Of a stretch of DNA of 64,000 bases, positions 1 to 10,619 are shown one piece after another (the stretch's first letter is position 1; every line of letters starts with the position of its first letter). The stretch lies in contig JABELC010000010.1 of assembly GCA_028455995.1 (NCBI GenBank), positions 248,001 through 312,000 on the forward strand, given 5' to 3'. This stretch comes from Scleromitrula shiraiana. Lineage: Eukaryota; Ascomycota; Leotiomycetes; Helotiales; Sclerotiniaceae. A program made the translations under genes and the position numbers. The notes below the pieces were generated by a model. The model had not been told where the DNA came from. It searched no databases and saw nothing but the letters and a program-made list of their open reading frames with translations.

Positions 1-621
1 CGCATGCGAAACACCAGATACAAATGATATGATAAACGCCGACATTGTCTTCGCAGCGTGCGATGATGGTGGAAGTTTCAAGAAATGGATAAGTAGTTTC
101 CCATAATTGGAATATGTCCTCACTATAATATTATGCCAAAATATCCCCCAAAAACGACTCACGGACGTTGCGGCTGTAATATTGCCGAATATAGGGGGCC
201 AGTCGCTAAGATTATCGATACCGAGACTGACAAATAAGATGGAGAGAATGGAGTTGATGGAGTCTAGAATTAAGATGCCCTCTTAGACCCAGGATATGGC
301 GATGTAGGTTCGGAGAGCTGCGTGTTGGGTAGTGAGTGTAGAAAAGTTTGGAAATAGTGGATATTGTGATGGTATAAGATCTTTAGAATGGAGGGTGCTA
401 ATTATGGAAGTCGTGTAGTGGGGGACGACTCTAGAATAGAGCAGGTAGTAGATTGATAATTTGATTAAGCAGTAGTGGCCAAAGAATATGGGATACGATC
501 TTCGTTCGGATTCCATATCAATTTTGAGTGGAGGAGATGATGTTGTGGATATATGCAGTAATTGTGGATTACTCCAAAGTTTATAGGCGGCTTTGAAGTT
601 GTATTTCGGGGTAATGGCCAT
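1..621 (-). pseudogene. Wax synthase-like membrane acyltransferase, partial, with in-frame stop
   Basis: The minus-strand frame is open from above position 621 to the window edge except for one TAA at 283-285. Downstream of that stop the same frame continues with a segment typical of the fungal wax-synthase/MBOAT-like family: a DWPPIFGN stretch, then SRFWGIFWHN, then a hydrophobic segment ending FVSGVSHA (the family's FW...WH and SG..H motifs; the His is the presumed catalytic residue). These proteins transfer acyl groups to alcohols or terpenoid hydroxyls in the ER membrane. No GT...AG intron that would remove the stop is visible, so a nonsense mutation is the simplest reading. Codons remain open upstream of the ATG at 621, so the true start is unresolved; the C-terminus lies outside the window. 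Alternatives are a sequencing error, or a gene truncated at SWV. Confidence 0.6.
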
Positions 622-2147
622 ATGAGTCCGTTTCTCCTTCGATTCTAAGCTGATACGTAACGAGACATCTGATTGATGTGGACATGGTAGCTTCTCTATA
701 TATAGTATATAGATAACATGTATAATGTTCAGGAGGACCGCTTGACTCCATATGGTACTGATAGTTGGAAGAAATAAAGCTGAATGCCCTGCGGATCTTA
801 AGGAAAGAATGGCGAAGGTTAGGAAAATGGGGAGGAGGAACAGGCGACCTTTTTGAGTTTTCCTCTCTAGGATAATAATGAAAGCTCTAGAGGAAGACCA
901 TTAGCTAGTCTCAACTGTCCAATTGGTATCATTTCTTTACTGCATGATCCAAGCTATATGTTCAAATTGGTATTGCAGAACTGAAATTATCGAGTTGGGG
1001 AGATAGGATGCAGTATATTATAGACTCAATAAAACGAACATTACTTACATGAATGAGAGTATTAAGTAGAACGCTGGAGCAAAACATGTAAGAGCCCGTC
1101 GTACAGTGAAACTTAGCTTTCTGCAATCCAATGAGATTTTGTGAGCAACAGTCATACAAAGAAGCAACAAACGGGCTCAACAAAGCTACGAAACTTACAA
1201 CACTTGAATTCCTACGCAAAATTGAAATACACTCATCTTGAAGTTTGGTTGCCGGAAGATTCTGTGGAAAAACTAGCCAGAAATGACTTAGAAACGCGGT
1301 ATAACATGAAAACAGGAAGATAAAAAACACCATAGTGCAAGCTGGAGGAAAACTCAGGACAAGAACCTTATCTCAAGAGTATATAAACATGATTTAGACA
1401 ATTTGGGCCTCGTGAACCCATCGTTTCAGCAACATAATGATCGACACGGCTCTTAAATATCATTAGAAATTGAAGTAATAAGTCGAAATGATTGACTATG
1501 AAGTCATAGATAGGATTGCATGACATTTATAGGTTGACCTAGCCTTCCATATAAGCCCAGTTTCATCCGAACATTGAGCCAATTTTAACATAAATCCATC
1601 AATGCTGCAGGGAGACAGCAAAGTCAAATATGTTTGAGAAACTAGGTACTTCGCTTCATACCCCTGCCAAGAGCTACCTACATTTTTAAGCGAGGCACTA
1701 CTTTTTAGGTAACGTCTAAAACACTCGACAAAATCCGATCCATTCTTTTTCCAAGGGTCTGAGCTGATACAAACGTACGTGACGAGCATTTTTAGATTTC
1801 ATAATAGATGGCTCAGTATTCTTTAATTTTTGTCCCAGAGTTTTGCATATGGTCATGAAGTTTAAGATTTGTCACAAGATCATAGATGAAAGTTTAATTG
1901 TTGGCCCAGGCGCGGTACTAAATTGAAATCGAAGCTATAAAAACACGACTAGTCCAGCTTTCTATTGTACAAAGAAGAAACAACATGTAAATCCAAGCAT
2001 AAAACCGTAACCAAATCAACGAGGGTCAAGTAAAAGTACAAACTCATGCATACGGATGCATACGGATGCATACATAATATATCCAAATCTCTTCCTCCTC
2101 TGCTAATCACGAACCAATCCTGTAGAGGTGATCAAGAATTCAACATC
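622..2147. other. Intergenic, no supported gene
   Basis: Open frames at 962-1333 and 1496-1789 (both minus) have no recognisable domain, and I do not call them genes. A short direct repeat of GCATACGGAT occurs near 2047-2071. The N-terminal exon of the wax-synthase-like gene could lie just above 621, but I could not place it. Confidence 0.5.
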
Positions 2148-2680
2148 TTAGTTCTTGGAAGGATGATTGTTCAGAGCCTCCTGGATCTGTGAAATATTGT
2201 CGGCAGCCAAATTGGTAAATTGAATAGAGTCAGCTCCCATAGGAACTGGATCACTCTCATCAAAAGTGCCAGTAAGAACCCTAGAAAGAGTCATACAAGC
2301 GGATGATATACCCGTCGTAGTCAAAGGTGAGAAGATAAAAAGCTAGAAAGAGCATAACATAGAACGAAAAACAACAAAATGTAATGCATACTTCCGGTCT
2401 CGGGGAAGCTGAAACCAACGCTAGCACCTGATGATAGCTGAGAAGCACACTCTTGCCAAGCTAGTTGATTGGGCTCGCCATCTATAATTTGAATGTCGCG
2501 TTTTTGGATGGGGATGAATTCTCGTTTGCGGCTGTCGGGATTGGGGGCATGGATGGCTACATCTGTGATGCCACCAATGAGTGAAATGATACCGCCGACG
2601 ACGGCGGCTGCTAATGGCCCTGCTGCTACATGTTGGGCCATTACGACGAGGTTGGTGATTAAAACTGTAGAGAACTTCAT
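2148..2680 (-). CDS. Small secreted protein with Kex2-type sites
   Basis: Exon 1 starts at ATG 2680 and encodes a clear signal peptide (MKFSTVLITNLVVMAQHVAA) followed by a glycine/isoleucine-rich segment. Two dibasic KR sites, at SRKRE and QKRD, are of the kind cut by the Golgi protease Kex2. A single Cys (QECASQ) follows. A GTATGC donor lies after ...PETG, near 2392. Downstream, one frame reads as convincing protein (TTGISSACMTLSRVL, later NNHPSKN) and stops at 2148-2150, with a second Cys. The obvious acceptor (TTTCTAG) does not join this frame to exon 1 in phase, so the exact splice is unresolved. The alternative join gives a shorter tail ending at about 2281. I do not recognise the family. 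Secretion is well supported; a peptide or effector role is only an inference. Confidence 0.55.
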
Positions 2681-4383
2681 TTTGAAAGAGATGTTTGTAG
2701 AAGTGTGATGGTGATTCTGGAATGTTGGACTGTCTGTGGTTGTGGTGATAGTTGTTGTATGTGTTGGGATGTTGAACTGATGATGAGGTCTAGTGAGAGA
2801 TACAGTCTCTTTATATACCTCTTAGGCTTCTGTTTCACGACAATGGCGCATCGTCGTAGTATACCTCATAGCTCTTAGACAATTATCTTTTGTCATTTCC
2901 CTTTCTGATGCTCTCGGTTAGACTTCAGAATCTGTGATCATGATGACTCCAGGTTGAATCTATCAACAGTATGGATCAAGTAGGATTGGGTTTTGACAGC
3001 AATCTACATAATATTCATCGAGAATGTCAATAATTCGAAGGGGGTTTGAAGCTCAGGATTCTATGCATTCTCATCGATGGCAATCCTCTTTTCATGTTGT
3101 CTCAATTTTTGTCAAATAAAAATATGATGTCGACGAGTAGTGAGGAATCTAATCTTTGACGTTCATTCAAGCAGTGCCAGTTTCTCATTAAGACAGAGAA
3201 AATGCATTACTAATCGTCTGTCTCAATTTGCCACGTCGTGAATCCCTGAGGAATAGTATCATCAGAAGCCTAGGCTGATTGATGCGTGTTGGAATCGAAG
3301 AAATGGATATACTAAGAAACGGAAGTTATATTTTAATTTCTACATTTCTCATAGTCACTAGCGAGTGGCATAATCTGGAGAAATGCCTCATAGTTCTAGA
3401 GTTAAGATAATCTTAATCCTTTTTTCGTGGGAAAACTTAAAATATTCTAGATGAAGGATTGAATGTCTTCCACTAGTAGAACTAAACTCATAATATTGCC
3501 ACCACAATGATATAGGTAAAAAGATAACCTTTACCCCCCGTCACCCCCTCTCGGCAGCTCGACTGAAGCAACACATCCAATCACTCTTCAATCTAACCCG
3601 TCAACCCATGAATATCAACCAGGTCGTACAATTGAACCAATCACAAAACAGAACCCCTTTTAAAGTTTTACATAAATCTCCGCTATCGATAGGTCCTTCT
3701 CAAACCTTTGTATATATTATAGTGCTTATGGCTGACTAGCAGCGGCAATTCGGCTAGTATGTACCATCAAGATGTTTCATGACCTGATTCGTATTCGCCA
3801 TCTGGTTGGTTAATGTTCGTCGTCTCGCTCAAACATCTTACATCACTTGTCACTTTCGTTTGTACAACGTAAAATCCGGGGAGAAGAATTCCTTCCAGAG
3901 GCGCAGTCAGTATACATATACCCAAGCAGATTCAGATATGAATCAAATCTTGTAATGATTATAAAGATAGAATACTGTGATATCATAGGTTCTTTAGAAA
4001 TTCACGAGGTCAGATGTTGTACGGATAAGTTTCTGGTACCCCAGAATAGCGATCTTAAGGAGTGGCGCAATAGATACGTATAGGGCTACGTCAAGACATC
4101 AAAAGTAATTCTTCTGGATAATTTCTCTCTATTTTCTCTATGTCATTTCAAAGATTGCGATGCTATTATATCAGCCCGATTCTCAAGAAAATAAGAGATG
4201 GCACTGAATTCAAGTTTCTAGACCAAACATCATCTCTCCAAACAATCACATCGTACTTGAATAAACTAGTCGTTACGGCTACTCAAACCAACACCTCAAC
4301 AGAGGCTCTAGACTCAGAAGTTTCCGGCGCTAACCCACCCCATCACATTATGCACTCCCTATATCACAACCGCCCCCACAACC
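2681..4383. other. Intergenic, AT-rich, no supported gene
   Basis: This holds the upstream region of the secreted-protein gene (TATATA near 2811) and of the LOR-like gene. A short frame at 3847-4083 and one at 4140-4538 show no domain; the latter overlaps the LOR-like gene in another frame. A C-rich tract lies near 3534-3552. Confidence 0.5.
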
Positions 4384-4988
4384 ATGATACTCTACTGCAT
4401 CGACACCTTCTTCGGCCACTGCATCGCCACGATCAACAACCAAAACCACCCCATCTTCACCGTCCACAGCGACTGGGCCACAAGCTGGAGCTGGCGCTGC
4501 GTCATCAAAGATGCCTCTTCAGGACGCCATATATTTGATCTCCGCAAATACATGCAACTTCTCTTTTTCGCCGTAACTTGGGAATTAGACGCCCCGAATG
4601 GTGAAAGTATTGGGTGGATTAGACATCATAAGACGGCGCTTAATATTAAACGATCATCGCTGGATATGAAGTTTAGGAATACGGCAAGGGGGTTTGAGGG
4701 ACAGGATGTGCGGGTGCAGATAAGACATGTGGATGTTTTGGGGAAGAAGACGGTGGTTATGGTCGCGGGGGTTACGGTTGCGGAGATTGAGGAGGTGGAG
4801 AATAATGGGTTTATGAATTGGGCAACGGGGAAACCAAGGAGTGTTTGGAGAGCGAGGATTCAGGGTGGGGTTAATCTTGTTATTGTAAGTTTTGTTGAAT
4901 TTTTAGTTTTTCGTTTGGAGATTAACATGTGGACGTGAAGACTGACAATTGCATAAAGGTTCTGGCTGCTATGTTGGTTCGTGCCTAA
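4384..4988 (+). CDS. LURP-one-related / tubby C-terminal-like protein
   Basis: Exon 1 is 4384-4884 and exon 2 is 4959-4988. The donor is GTAAGT at 4885 and the acceptor AAAG ends at 4958; the protein then ends VLAAMLVRA, giving about 176 aa. The pattern matches the LOR (LURP-one-related) fold: an IFTVHSDWATSWSWR strand pair, DASSGRHIFDLRKY, a long middle with NTARGF, then VQIRHVDVLGKKTV and VAEIEEV, and a closing hydrophobic helix. That fold is a 12-stranded barrel round a central helix, shared with tubby and phospholipid scramblases. Fungal members have no firm biochemical role; lipid or membrane association is a family-level guess. The start is the first ATG of the conserved frame; codons upstream are open for a short distance, so a slightly longer N-terminus is possible. 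Confidence 0.65.
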
Positions 4989-5711
4989 CAGCAGCATGCG
5001 TGAATTCAATAAATTGGTATGGAGCATTCATGATAAAGTACCCTGAAATTGAAAATCTTTTTAGCTCATTGATTGCACGGAAGAAATTATATGAAGTATC
5101 TTAGAAATAGTTTTAGAAAGCTTTGGCACTTCATCGATAATTAATTTGGATAATGGTGGTAGAACCAACACGATATCCAGCAACCAGCATATGTTGTATG
5201 TACTTTTCTAAATCTCGGATAGAGAACCGTAGTCAATTGTCTGAGTGATTGACTGCGTTTATGTATGAATATAATGGTTAGGCGGTTATGTAAAGGTTAA
5301 GCGGGAACCAGAATGATATATACTTTAAACATTGGAGTGCAACACCATTTGTAATGAGTAAACAAAGTAACACGAGGCAGATCTGTCAACTTGAAGATAA
5401 CATCTAGCATTCAATAGTTAAGATAGGATACTGTCCATGAATATGAATGATATTCATAGTATGATGTGCTATGGTATGATACAACATCCCATTTGACCTC
5501 TCTCCGCCTCATTGTGCATACACAAGTTGAATCCACCATCTCTCTTTGTACCCGCCACGCATACATATAGACACGGGATATAAACTATCCTAATAACATG
5601 AACCATCCATAAGAACGCCATGAGAATCCGGACTTTTCCATTCTTCTCTTTCCTTTTGAAGTCCCACAACAAATCACATTAGCTCCATCACCGACTAACT
5701 TGACTACCAAC
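4989..5711. other. Intergenic between LOR-like gene and EBP2
   Basis: This is the downstream region shared by two convergent genes. The open frames at 5469-5788 run through the 3' flank of EBP2 and across its tail; they are shadows. No RNA gene or repeat is evident. Confidence 0.5.
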
Positions 5712-7158
5712 CTATCTCTTTCCTCCCGCCCTCCTTGCCTTCCCCGGTCTCTTCTTAGCCCCGGCACCACCACTCTTACCACCAGCACCTGGCTTCCCCT
5801 TCATCCTCCTCGCTGAGAACCCACTAAGATCTCCACTACTCATCGCATCACCACTCTTCTTAAATCTCTTCTTACCACCATGACCGAATTTGTCATCTCT
5901 CTTTTGACGTTTATTAGGAGCACCTCGTTTAGAATCTTTAGTTTCTTCCTCGAGGGCTACGTCGAACATTGACGACTCGTTGGTTGCTTCATTGTCGGCG
6001 CCTTGACGTTCTGTGAAAGGGGAAAGGGAATGTCAGTTCAGTTGTAAAGGATGAAGATGGTAGTGGGAAGAGAAAGGGGTATTTGTAAGGGGTTTCGCTC
6101 ATATATAATATAGGTTTTGTTTCTCATCAGGTTCCCGAGGGTCGTATGAGTGGTGCATGAAACTCAAGTCTAATCATTGCGAGGCATGACATAATATGAA
6201 AGGAGAGTGCTGCGACAGCAAAATTGCCAGGAAAAAACTTACTTCTTTTCAAGACCTTAATCTTATCTAGAGTTTGCTTCCTCTCTTTGTCTCTCTCTTG
6301 TAACTTAGCGACTTGAACTTGCTTTCCAAATTTCTTCAAGTCTCTCTGTTTCCTTGCCTCAGCAGCTGCCTTCTTTCCTGCGGCCTCATCGATCAACTTC
6401 TTCTTGATCTTCTCCATATGCTCATCTGCCTTTACCATCTCAGCAAAGTAATCCGTAGGACGAGTAAATGGAACACCTTCAGCCTTGAGTAAAGCTCTGG
6501 CTTCCTTTACGGCAGAGAGTGATTGCGCATAGAACGCTAATTCTCTATTTAAATCATCTGAAACGTCGGCGATAGTGACAGGCTCTGAAGAAGTGATGGA
6601 TTGATGCTCGGAAAATGGAAGGATACTGATTGGGAGGGAAATTCGTTTGAGAGCGGCAGTTAAAGCCGCAGTATTATTTATTGTGAGGCGTTGATGAGGA
6701 ATCATGTCTTCTTTCTCGTCGTCATCCAAGTCTTCGAGGTCGGACATAGGAATATCTTCTTCGTCTTCATCTTCATCATCGTCGTCGTCATCTTCTTCTT
6801 CGGGTCCTCCAACTGATGAATCGCTATCACTTTCGTCAATTGCTGCGAAATCAATCTAAGATTTTGTTAGTTGGATATGAAGAGAAAGATTTGAGAAAGC
6901 GCATACCTCGGTAGGACCATTTGCCTCCTCCTCTTCTTCATCATCGCTTTCCTCTTCCTCATCTTCGTTCTTATTGTCATCTTCCTCAGCACTCTCTTCA
7001 TCAACATCTTCCCAATCCTCTTGCTTTTGTTCAGCTTTTCCCTTCTTCTCATTCTTAACCTTTCGCGCCAGCTTTTGCTTTTTCTTCTGATTCAATTGTT
7101 TGAAATCTGTCCCCTTATCAGCCGCAAGGGCCATCTTCAATTTGCTTTTGTTAACCAT
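5712..7158 (-). CDS. EBP2: rRNA-processing protein EBP2
   Basis: Three exons close in phase: 7158-6907, 6855-6243 and 6010-5712 (387 codons). Donors are GTATGC and GTAAGT; acceptors are CTTAG and TTCACAG. The N-terminus is lysine-rich, then a long acidic run of Glu/Asp spans exons 1-2. The conserved EBP2 core follows: LNRELAFYAQSL, ALLKAEGVPFTRPTDYFAEM, a K/E-rich helix (KKFGKQVQVAKLQ) and a basic tail with SKRGAPNKRQKRDDKFGHGG and GGKKR/FSARRMKGKPG. This is the nucleolar protein needed for 27S pre-rRNA processing and 60S subunit assembly; the tail carries nuclear localisation signals. Length matches fungal orthologues (about 380-430 aa). A duplicated CCAAT/E-box element lies 0.3-0.5 kb upstream. 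Confidence 0.93.
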
Positions 7159-8452
7159 CTCGTCGTTATGTAGTGATGGTCAATTGGAAATTTTGGTTGT
7201 TTCTTGTCTGATAGATAGAGCAAGAAATTATTTTTGATGCGGGAATCTTTTTTTAAGAGCTTGGACCACTTTTTTCCAGCCTAGTGACTTACCGCCTTGG
7301 TATAAAAGTTATGCAAATGTCGTGTAATGCATTAATGCTAGCAATTATCCTGCGCTTATACGAGTATTGCGCTTACCTATCGCTTGCCTGCCCTGCCGGT
7401 CCCTTCCATTTCGCTGTCACACAAGAAGTAAAAGAGATATGCAACAAAAGAACTCTCTGCGTCTCTATTGGATAGGTGCATGCCTGCCACGTGATAGACT
7501 AGCGAAAATAGTAACCTGTTCCTCTGCAGCGTCTAGTTTGCACCCTGGATAATCAGACATGCAACAAGAAATCCATCCCTCTTGTCGTTTCTATTGGATA
7601 GGAGTGGAAGAACCACGTGGTTTATCAACACAAATAGTATGTCCTCGAGTCCAACCTTCCACTTAAATACGCACAATGTTCTTCGAATCTTCTAATGGTG
7701 CATATGGCAGCTATTGTCGTTTTGGGTACAACCGCATTGAACTCCCCGATTATAATTGATTTCCCGACATAAAGCTAAATCGACCAGAACTGTGCGACAG
7801 CGATATCGATGTTTTTAATCAGAAAGTTATCTGTATTTGCTAGAATTCATTTGGATATCTACTGTATGTATGGGTATTACATATCTGACACGATGAAGAG
7901 AACATCCATTTACGTTACACACAAAAAGGCAGGCCAAGCTTCAATTCTTCTATCTATCTCCAATCCACTAAATTTGCCTTGCCTATCCGAGGGAATTTCA
8001 AATTCCCGAGTCCAGCGGCGATTTCCAACATTCGCGAAGGAAAAACATCGTGTCACCGTCCCCTTCTGCACATTAAATATCATGTATTATGACTTTGATG
8101 TTATTAGTATATGAGAACCTGGGGGTAAAGGCCAGAACTTACATAGTCTCCTATCCTCACTCCTTCCTCGACTGAAATTGGTGTTATCGACCTTTGTACA
8201 AAGCTCGTTCACAGTCGAATATGAATGTAGTCTTCAGGACAGAGAGTGTATGCTGCGAATAAACCAGAGTAAAGGTGATGATACAAGACTGAGGTATAGT
8301 ATTTTTATTGTACAGTGGATCTCAATCGTCAGATCTTAAATCGACATGTTAGATCGCGGCACCTATTGATAACTGCTTTGGAGATGAACCCGAATTGTTT
8401 GATGCCTGACATCCGCATCTTCTAAGATTGATCTTATCTTCTCCACGATTTT
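7159..8452. other. EBP2 upstream region and intergenic DNA
   Basis: Contains the EBP2 promoter on the minus strand, including the duplicated element at 7440-7640. Small frames at 7284-7552 and 7809-8114 lack domains. The right part is the 3' flank of the two-TM protein gene. Confidence 0.5.
7440..7640. promoter_or_regulatory. Duplicated CCAAT + CACGTG module upstream of EBP2
   Basis: Two imperfect copies lie about 126 bp apart. Each has ATGCAACAA, then TCTATTGGATAGG (inverted CCAAT core at 7467-7471 and 7593-7597), then a palindromic CACGTG (7488-7493 and 7614-7619), then AAATAGTA. The CCAAT-to-CACGTG offset is 21 bp in both. CCAAT is the site of the HAP/CBC complex and CACGTG of bHLH factors such as Cbf1. 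Binding is an inference; the duplicated sequence and identical spacing are seen directly. Confidence 0.5.
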
Positions 8453-9541
8453 TCAATCCCCACTAATTTTTGCATGTCGAAAGTATTTCATACCAACCCA
8501 AGCAACGACCACCCAAACCCAAGCCATAACTGTAGTCAATATGATCAAGGCAGGATAATATCCGACAATCGGTAATGTAGGATCGTCTTCCAGTTCAGGA
8601 GGAGCATAAGGTGTTTCTCCAACATCCCATGCCCAGCTCCATACCCCAAGGCATGAACCCATACCCGTAACGAATATGACCCATGTAACTATTAGTATAA
8701 CCCAACCCCACCACTCAGTTTCTGAGTAATCCCATTCCGCATCAGGTACGGGTAGTGGACTTGCAGCTAATCCACCAACGGACAATGGTGACTTTTGTTT
8801 CTGGGAAGGACGACGGCGAATAGACCCCGCTCCGGGTGGAAAGTATGAATCTGAACTCGATGATGGTGGTAATGCACGAGCTGCTGCTGGTAGACTATGT
8901 GGTGATATATGAAGCATATCTTCTTCATCGGTGGTTGACGTGTAAGTTAGGGTCGGACTTGTAGCAGTTGTTGGAGATGTAATACTGTGATCGGTAGCAC
9001 CCATAGGAAGAGTTTTTATGGGTGGCAATAGACTATTATTGTTTCGGTTGGCTAGACCCTCCATTGAAGGGCGGGGAGTTTCATCAGATATGCCCAACCC
9101 ATATTCATTCACTGGTCGGACGTTTTCTGGGGACGTAGGAACTAGCATTGGATTAACTCCCAAAGCTCCATGTTGACTAGCCTCCAGTGATACCATTTTC
9201 ACCTCTTTTCGTTCTCGCTGTGCTCCTCTACCAAGAAGTGCAGCTTTTCTTAAAGATCCTTTCCTCCTCCGTGTCTTTTGCTGTTGAACCGCCACAGCCA
9301 TGGCTCTACTGCCTTTCTTTGACGCTAGTGGATCATCGCGAGATGGACTATGAGGGCTTTGAGGTTCATCCGAGTTTGGTCTTAAGAATGACAACTTTGA
9401 CAGAAAATTTCCTGATTTAGCCCTCCTGTGTCCTGTTTGAACATCTTCAGAAGCAATATCTTCAGGTTCGGCGACCATTTCCCCGGAGTGGCTGGTTGAA
9501 CTACCGTTCAACGAAGTGAATTCATTCTCCATATTTTCCAC
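8453..9541 (-). CDS. Fungal protein with long disordered region and two C-terminal TM helices
   Basis: A single exon of 362 aa. Residues 1 to about 265 are low-complexity, rich in Ser/Pro/Thr and basic clusters (TRRRKGSLRKAALLGRG), and look disordered with many possible phosphosites. The C-terminal 95 residues hold a conserved-looking WDYSETEWWGWVILIVTW helix, a loop with a CLGVWSWAWDVGETPYAPPE stretch, and a second helix beginning GYYPALIILTTVMAWVW, ending in a short basic tail. The two-helix hairpin with a YYP before helix 2 is faintly like PIG-P/GPI19 subunits, but I cannot support that assignment. The ATG at 9541 opens with a duplicated MENMEN, so 9532 is an alternative start. Function unknown. 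Confidence 0.75.
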   Translation of the reverse strand: MENMENEFTSLNGSSTSHSGEMVAEPEDIASEDVQTGHRRAKSGNFLSKLSFLRPNSDEPQSPHSPSRDDPLASKKGSRAMAVAVQQQKTRRRKGSLRKAALLGRGAQRERKEVKMVSLEASQHGALGVNPMLVPTSPENVRPVNEYGLGISDETPRPSMEGLANRNNNSLLPPIKTLPMGATDHSITSPTTATSPTLTYTSTTDEEDMLHISPHSLPAAARALPPSSSSDSYFPPGAGSIRRRPSQKQKSPLSVGGLAASPLPVPDAEWDYSETEWWGWVILIVTWVIFVTGMGSCLGVWSWAWDVGETPYAPPELEDDPTLPIVGYYPALIILTTVMAWVWVVVAWVGMKYFRHAKISGD

Positions 9542-10619
9542 TTCCTCTCAAACTTAGTAAGCAATAAGGTTATAAATGAATGCTCATATCTTCAGCCCAA
9601 AATTACAACACAATCTTTGCAATTGAAACTCGTTCCTCCAATTTCGAGCCGGACGCCTTTGCCTAGCGGCCAATCAACACGTGCAGAGGCAAACAAGCAT
9701 AAGAGATCGAATGCGCCGGCCTCAGGCGAATCTGAAACAAGCCGGAAGTCTCTCTTTAACAATTGTTTTGCTCAGACGAACGCCGAAGAAGTAAAATCGA
9801 TTAATTATTTCAGGTTAATAATCATTCGATATGTTGGAGTTTGTTGTGCATTCAGCCTCAATGTTGATTATAAACACAATGATACAATTCGATAGTAAAT
9901 TATTTCAACATATGCTTCAAAATGATCGAATATTTGCTATTTGACATTTCATGGTTGATAGGTCGGTTGAATATAAATTGCCTCTTCTTTTTGTTTACAA
10001 AAAGAGAGGTTTTATACGAGTCTACTCATTTTTTTTTTTGGTATGATACAAGGGTGATTTTACTAGCGCCTTGGAAGAATCTTGGCACTTTTTTAATATA
10101 AATGATTGGTTAAAATCGATATTTTAAAGTAGTTGATTGGGTAAAATTTAAGCTTTTGAACAAGCTTTTTAAAACATGTGATTTAAAACATGTGATTTAA
10201 AACATGTGATTTAAAACATGTGATTTAAAACATGTGATCCAACAATATTATTAAAATAAAAGATCATAAAGAAGAGGCGGCGTGTCAGGGGACCTGACCC
10301 GATATATTGTTGATAGAGGAGAATGAATGTATTCTCGAATGAGGTTGGCTGATATAAAATCTCGCCAAAATACCTATAATAAGAAATTAGTGCCGGGCGG
10401 TGGAACATTACCCCGGTCGTGTTATTGGTGATGTCTCAAAAGGGAATACAAATAAATTGGAGATCAATATAATTTATATCTCAAACCTCCATATGATCAA
10501 TGACGAATCTCCAATGTACCATCTTGATATAGACATGAGGATACGATACAGTATTTGCAACCAATTAATGAAGTTATTCTCATGATACCAGGAAATATAT
10601 AAAAAATAATTAATAAACC
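9542..10619. other. Divergent intergenic region with a 14-bp tandem repeat
   Basis: Lies between two genes transcribed away from each other. It contains an oligo-T run near 10030 and the tandem array at 10171-10240. Frames at 9617-9895, 10211-10408 and 10400-10585 have no recognisable domain. Confidence 0.5.
10171..10240. repeat. 14-bp tandem repeat, five units
   Basis: Five head-to-tail units of AAAACATGTGATTT; the last ends in CC instead of TT. Each unit contains the palindrome ACATGT. It lies about 380 bp upstream of the ZRG17-like start codon. Confidence 0.9.

Noticed and set aside
962..1333. N-terminal exon of the wax-synthase-like gene
   Set aside because: The frame is hydrophobic but has no family motif, and no convincing splice connects it to the frame starting near 621.
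8453..9541. PIG-P/GPI19 subunit assignment
   Set aside because: The two-helix hairpin is only superficially similar, and the surrounding conserved residues do not clearly match.
10171..10240. CRISPR-like array
   Set aside because: Units are contiguous 14-mers without spacers, in a eukaryotic genome.
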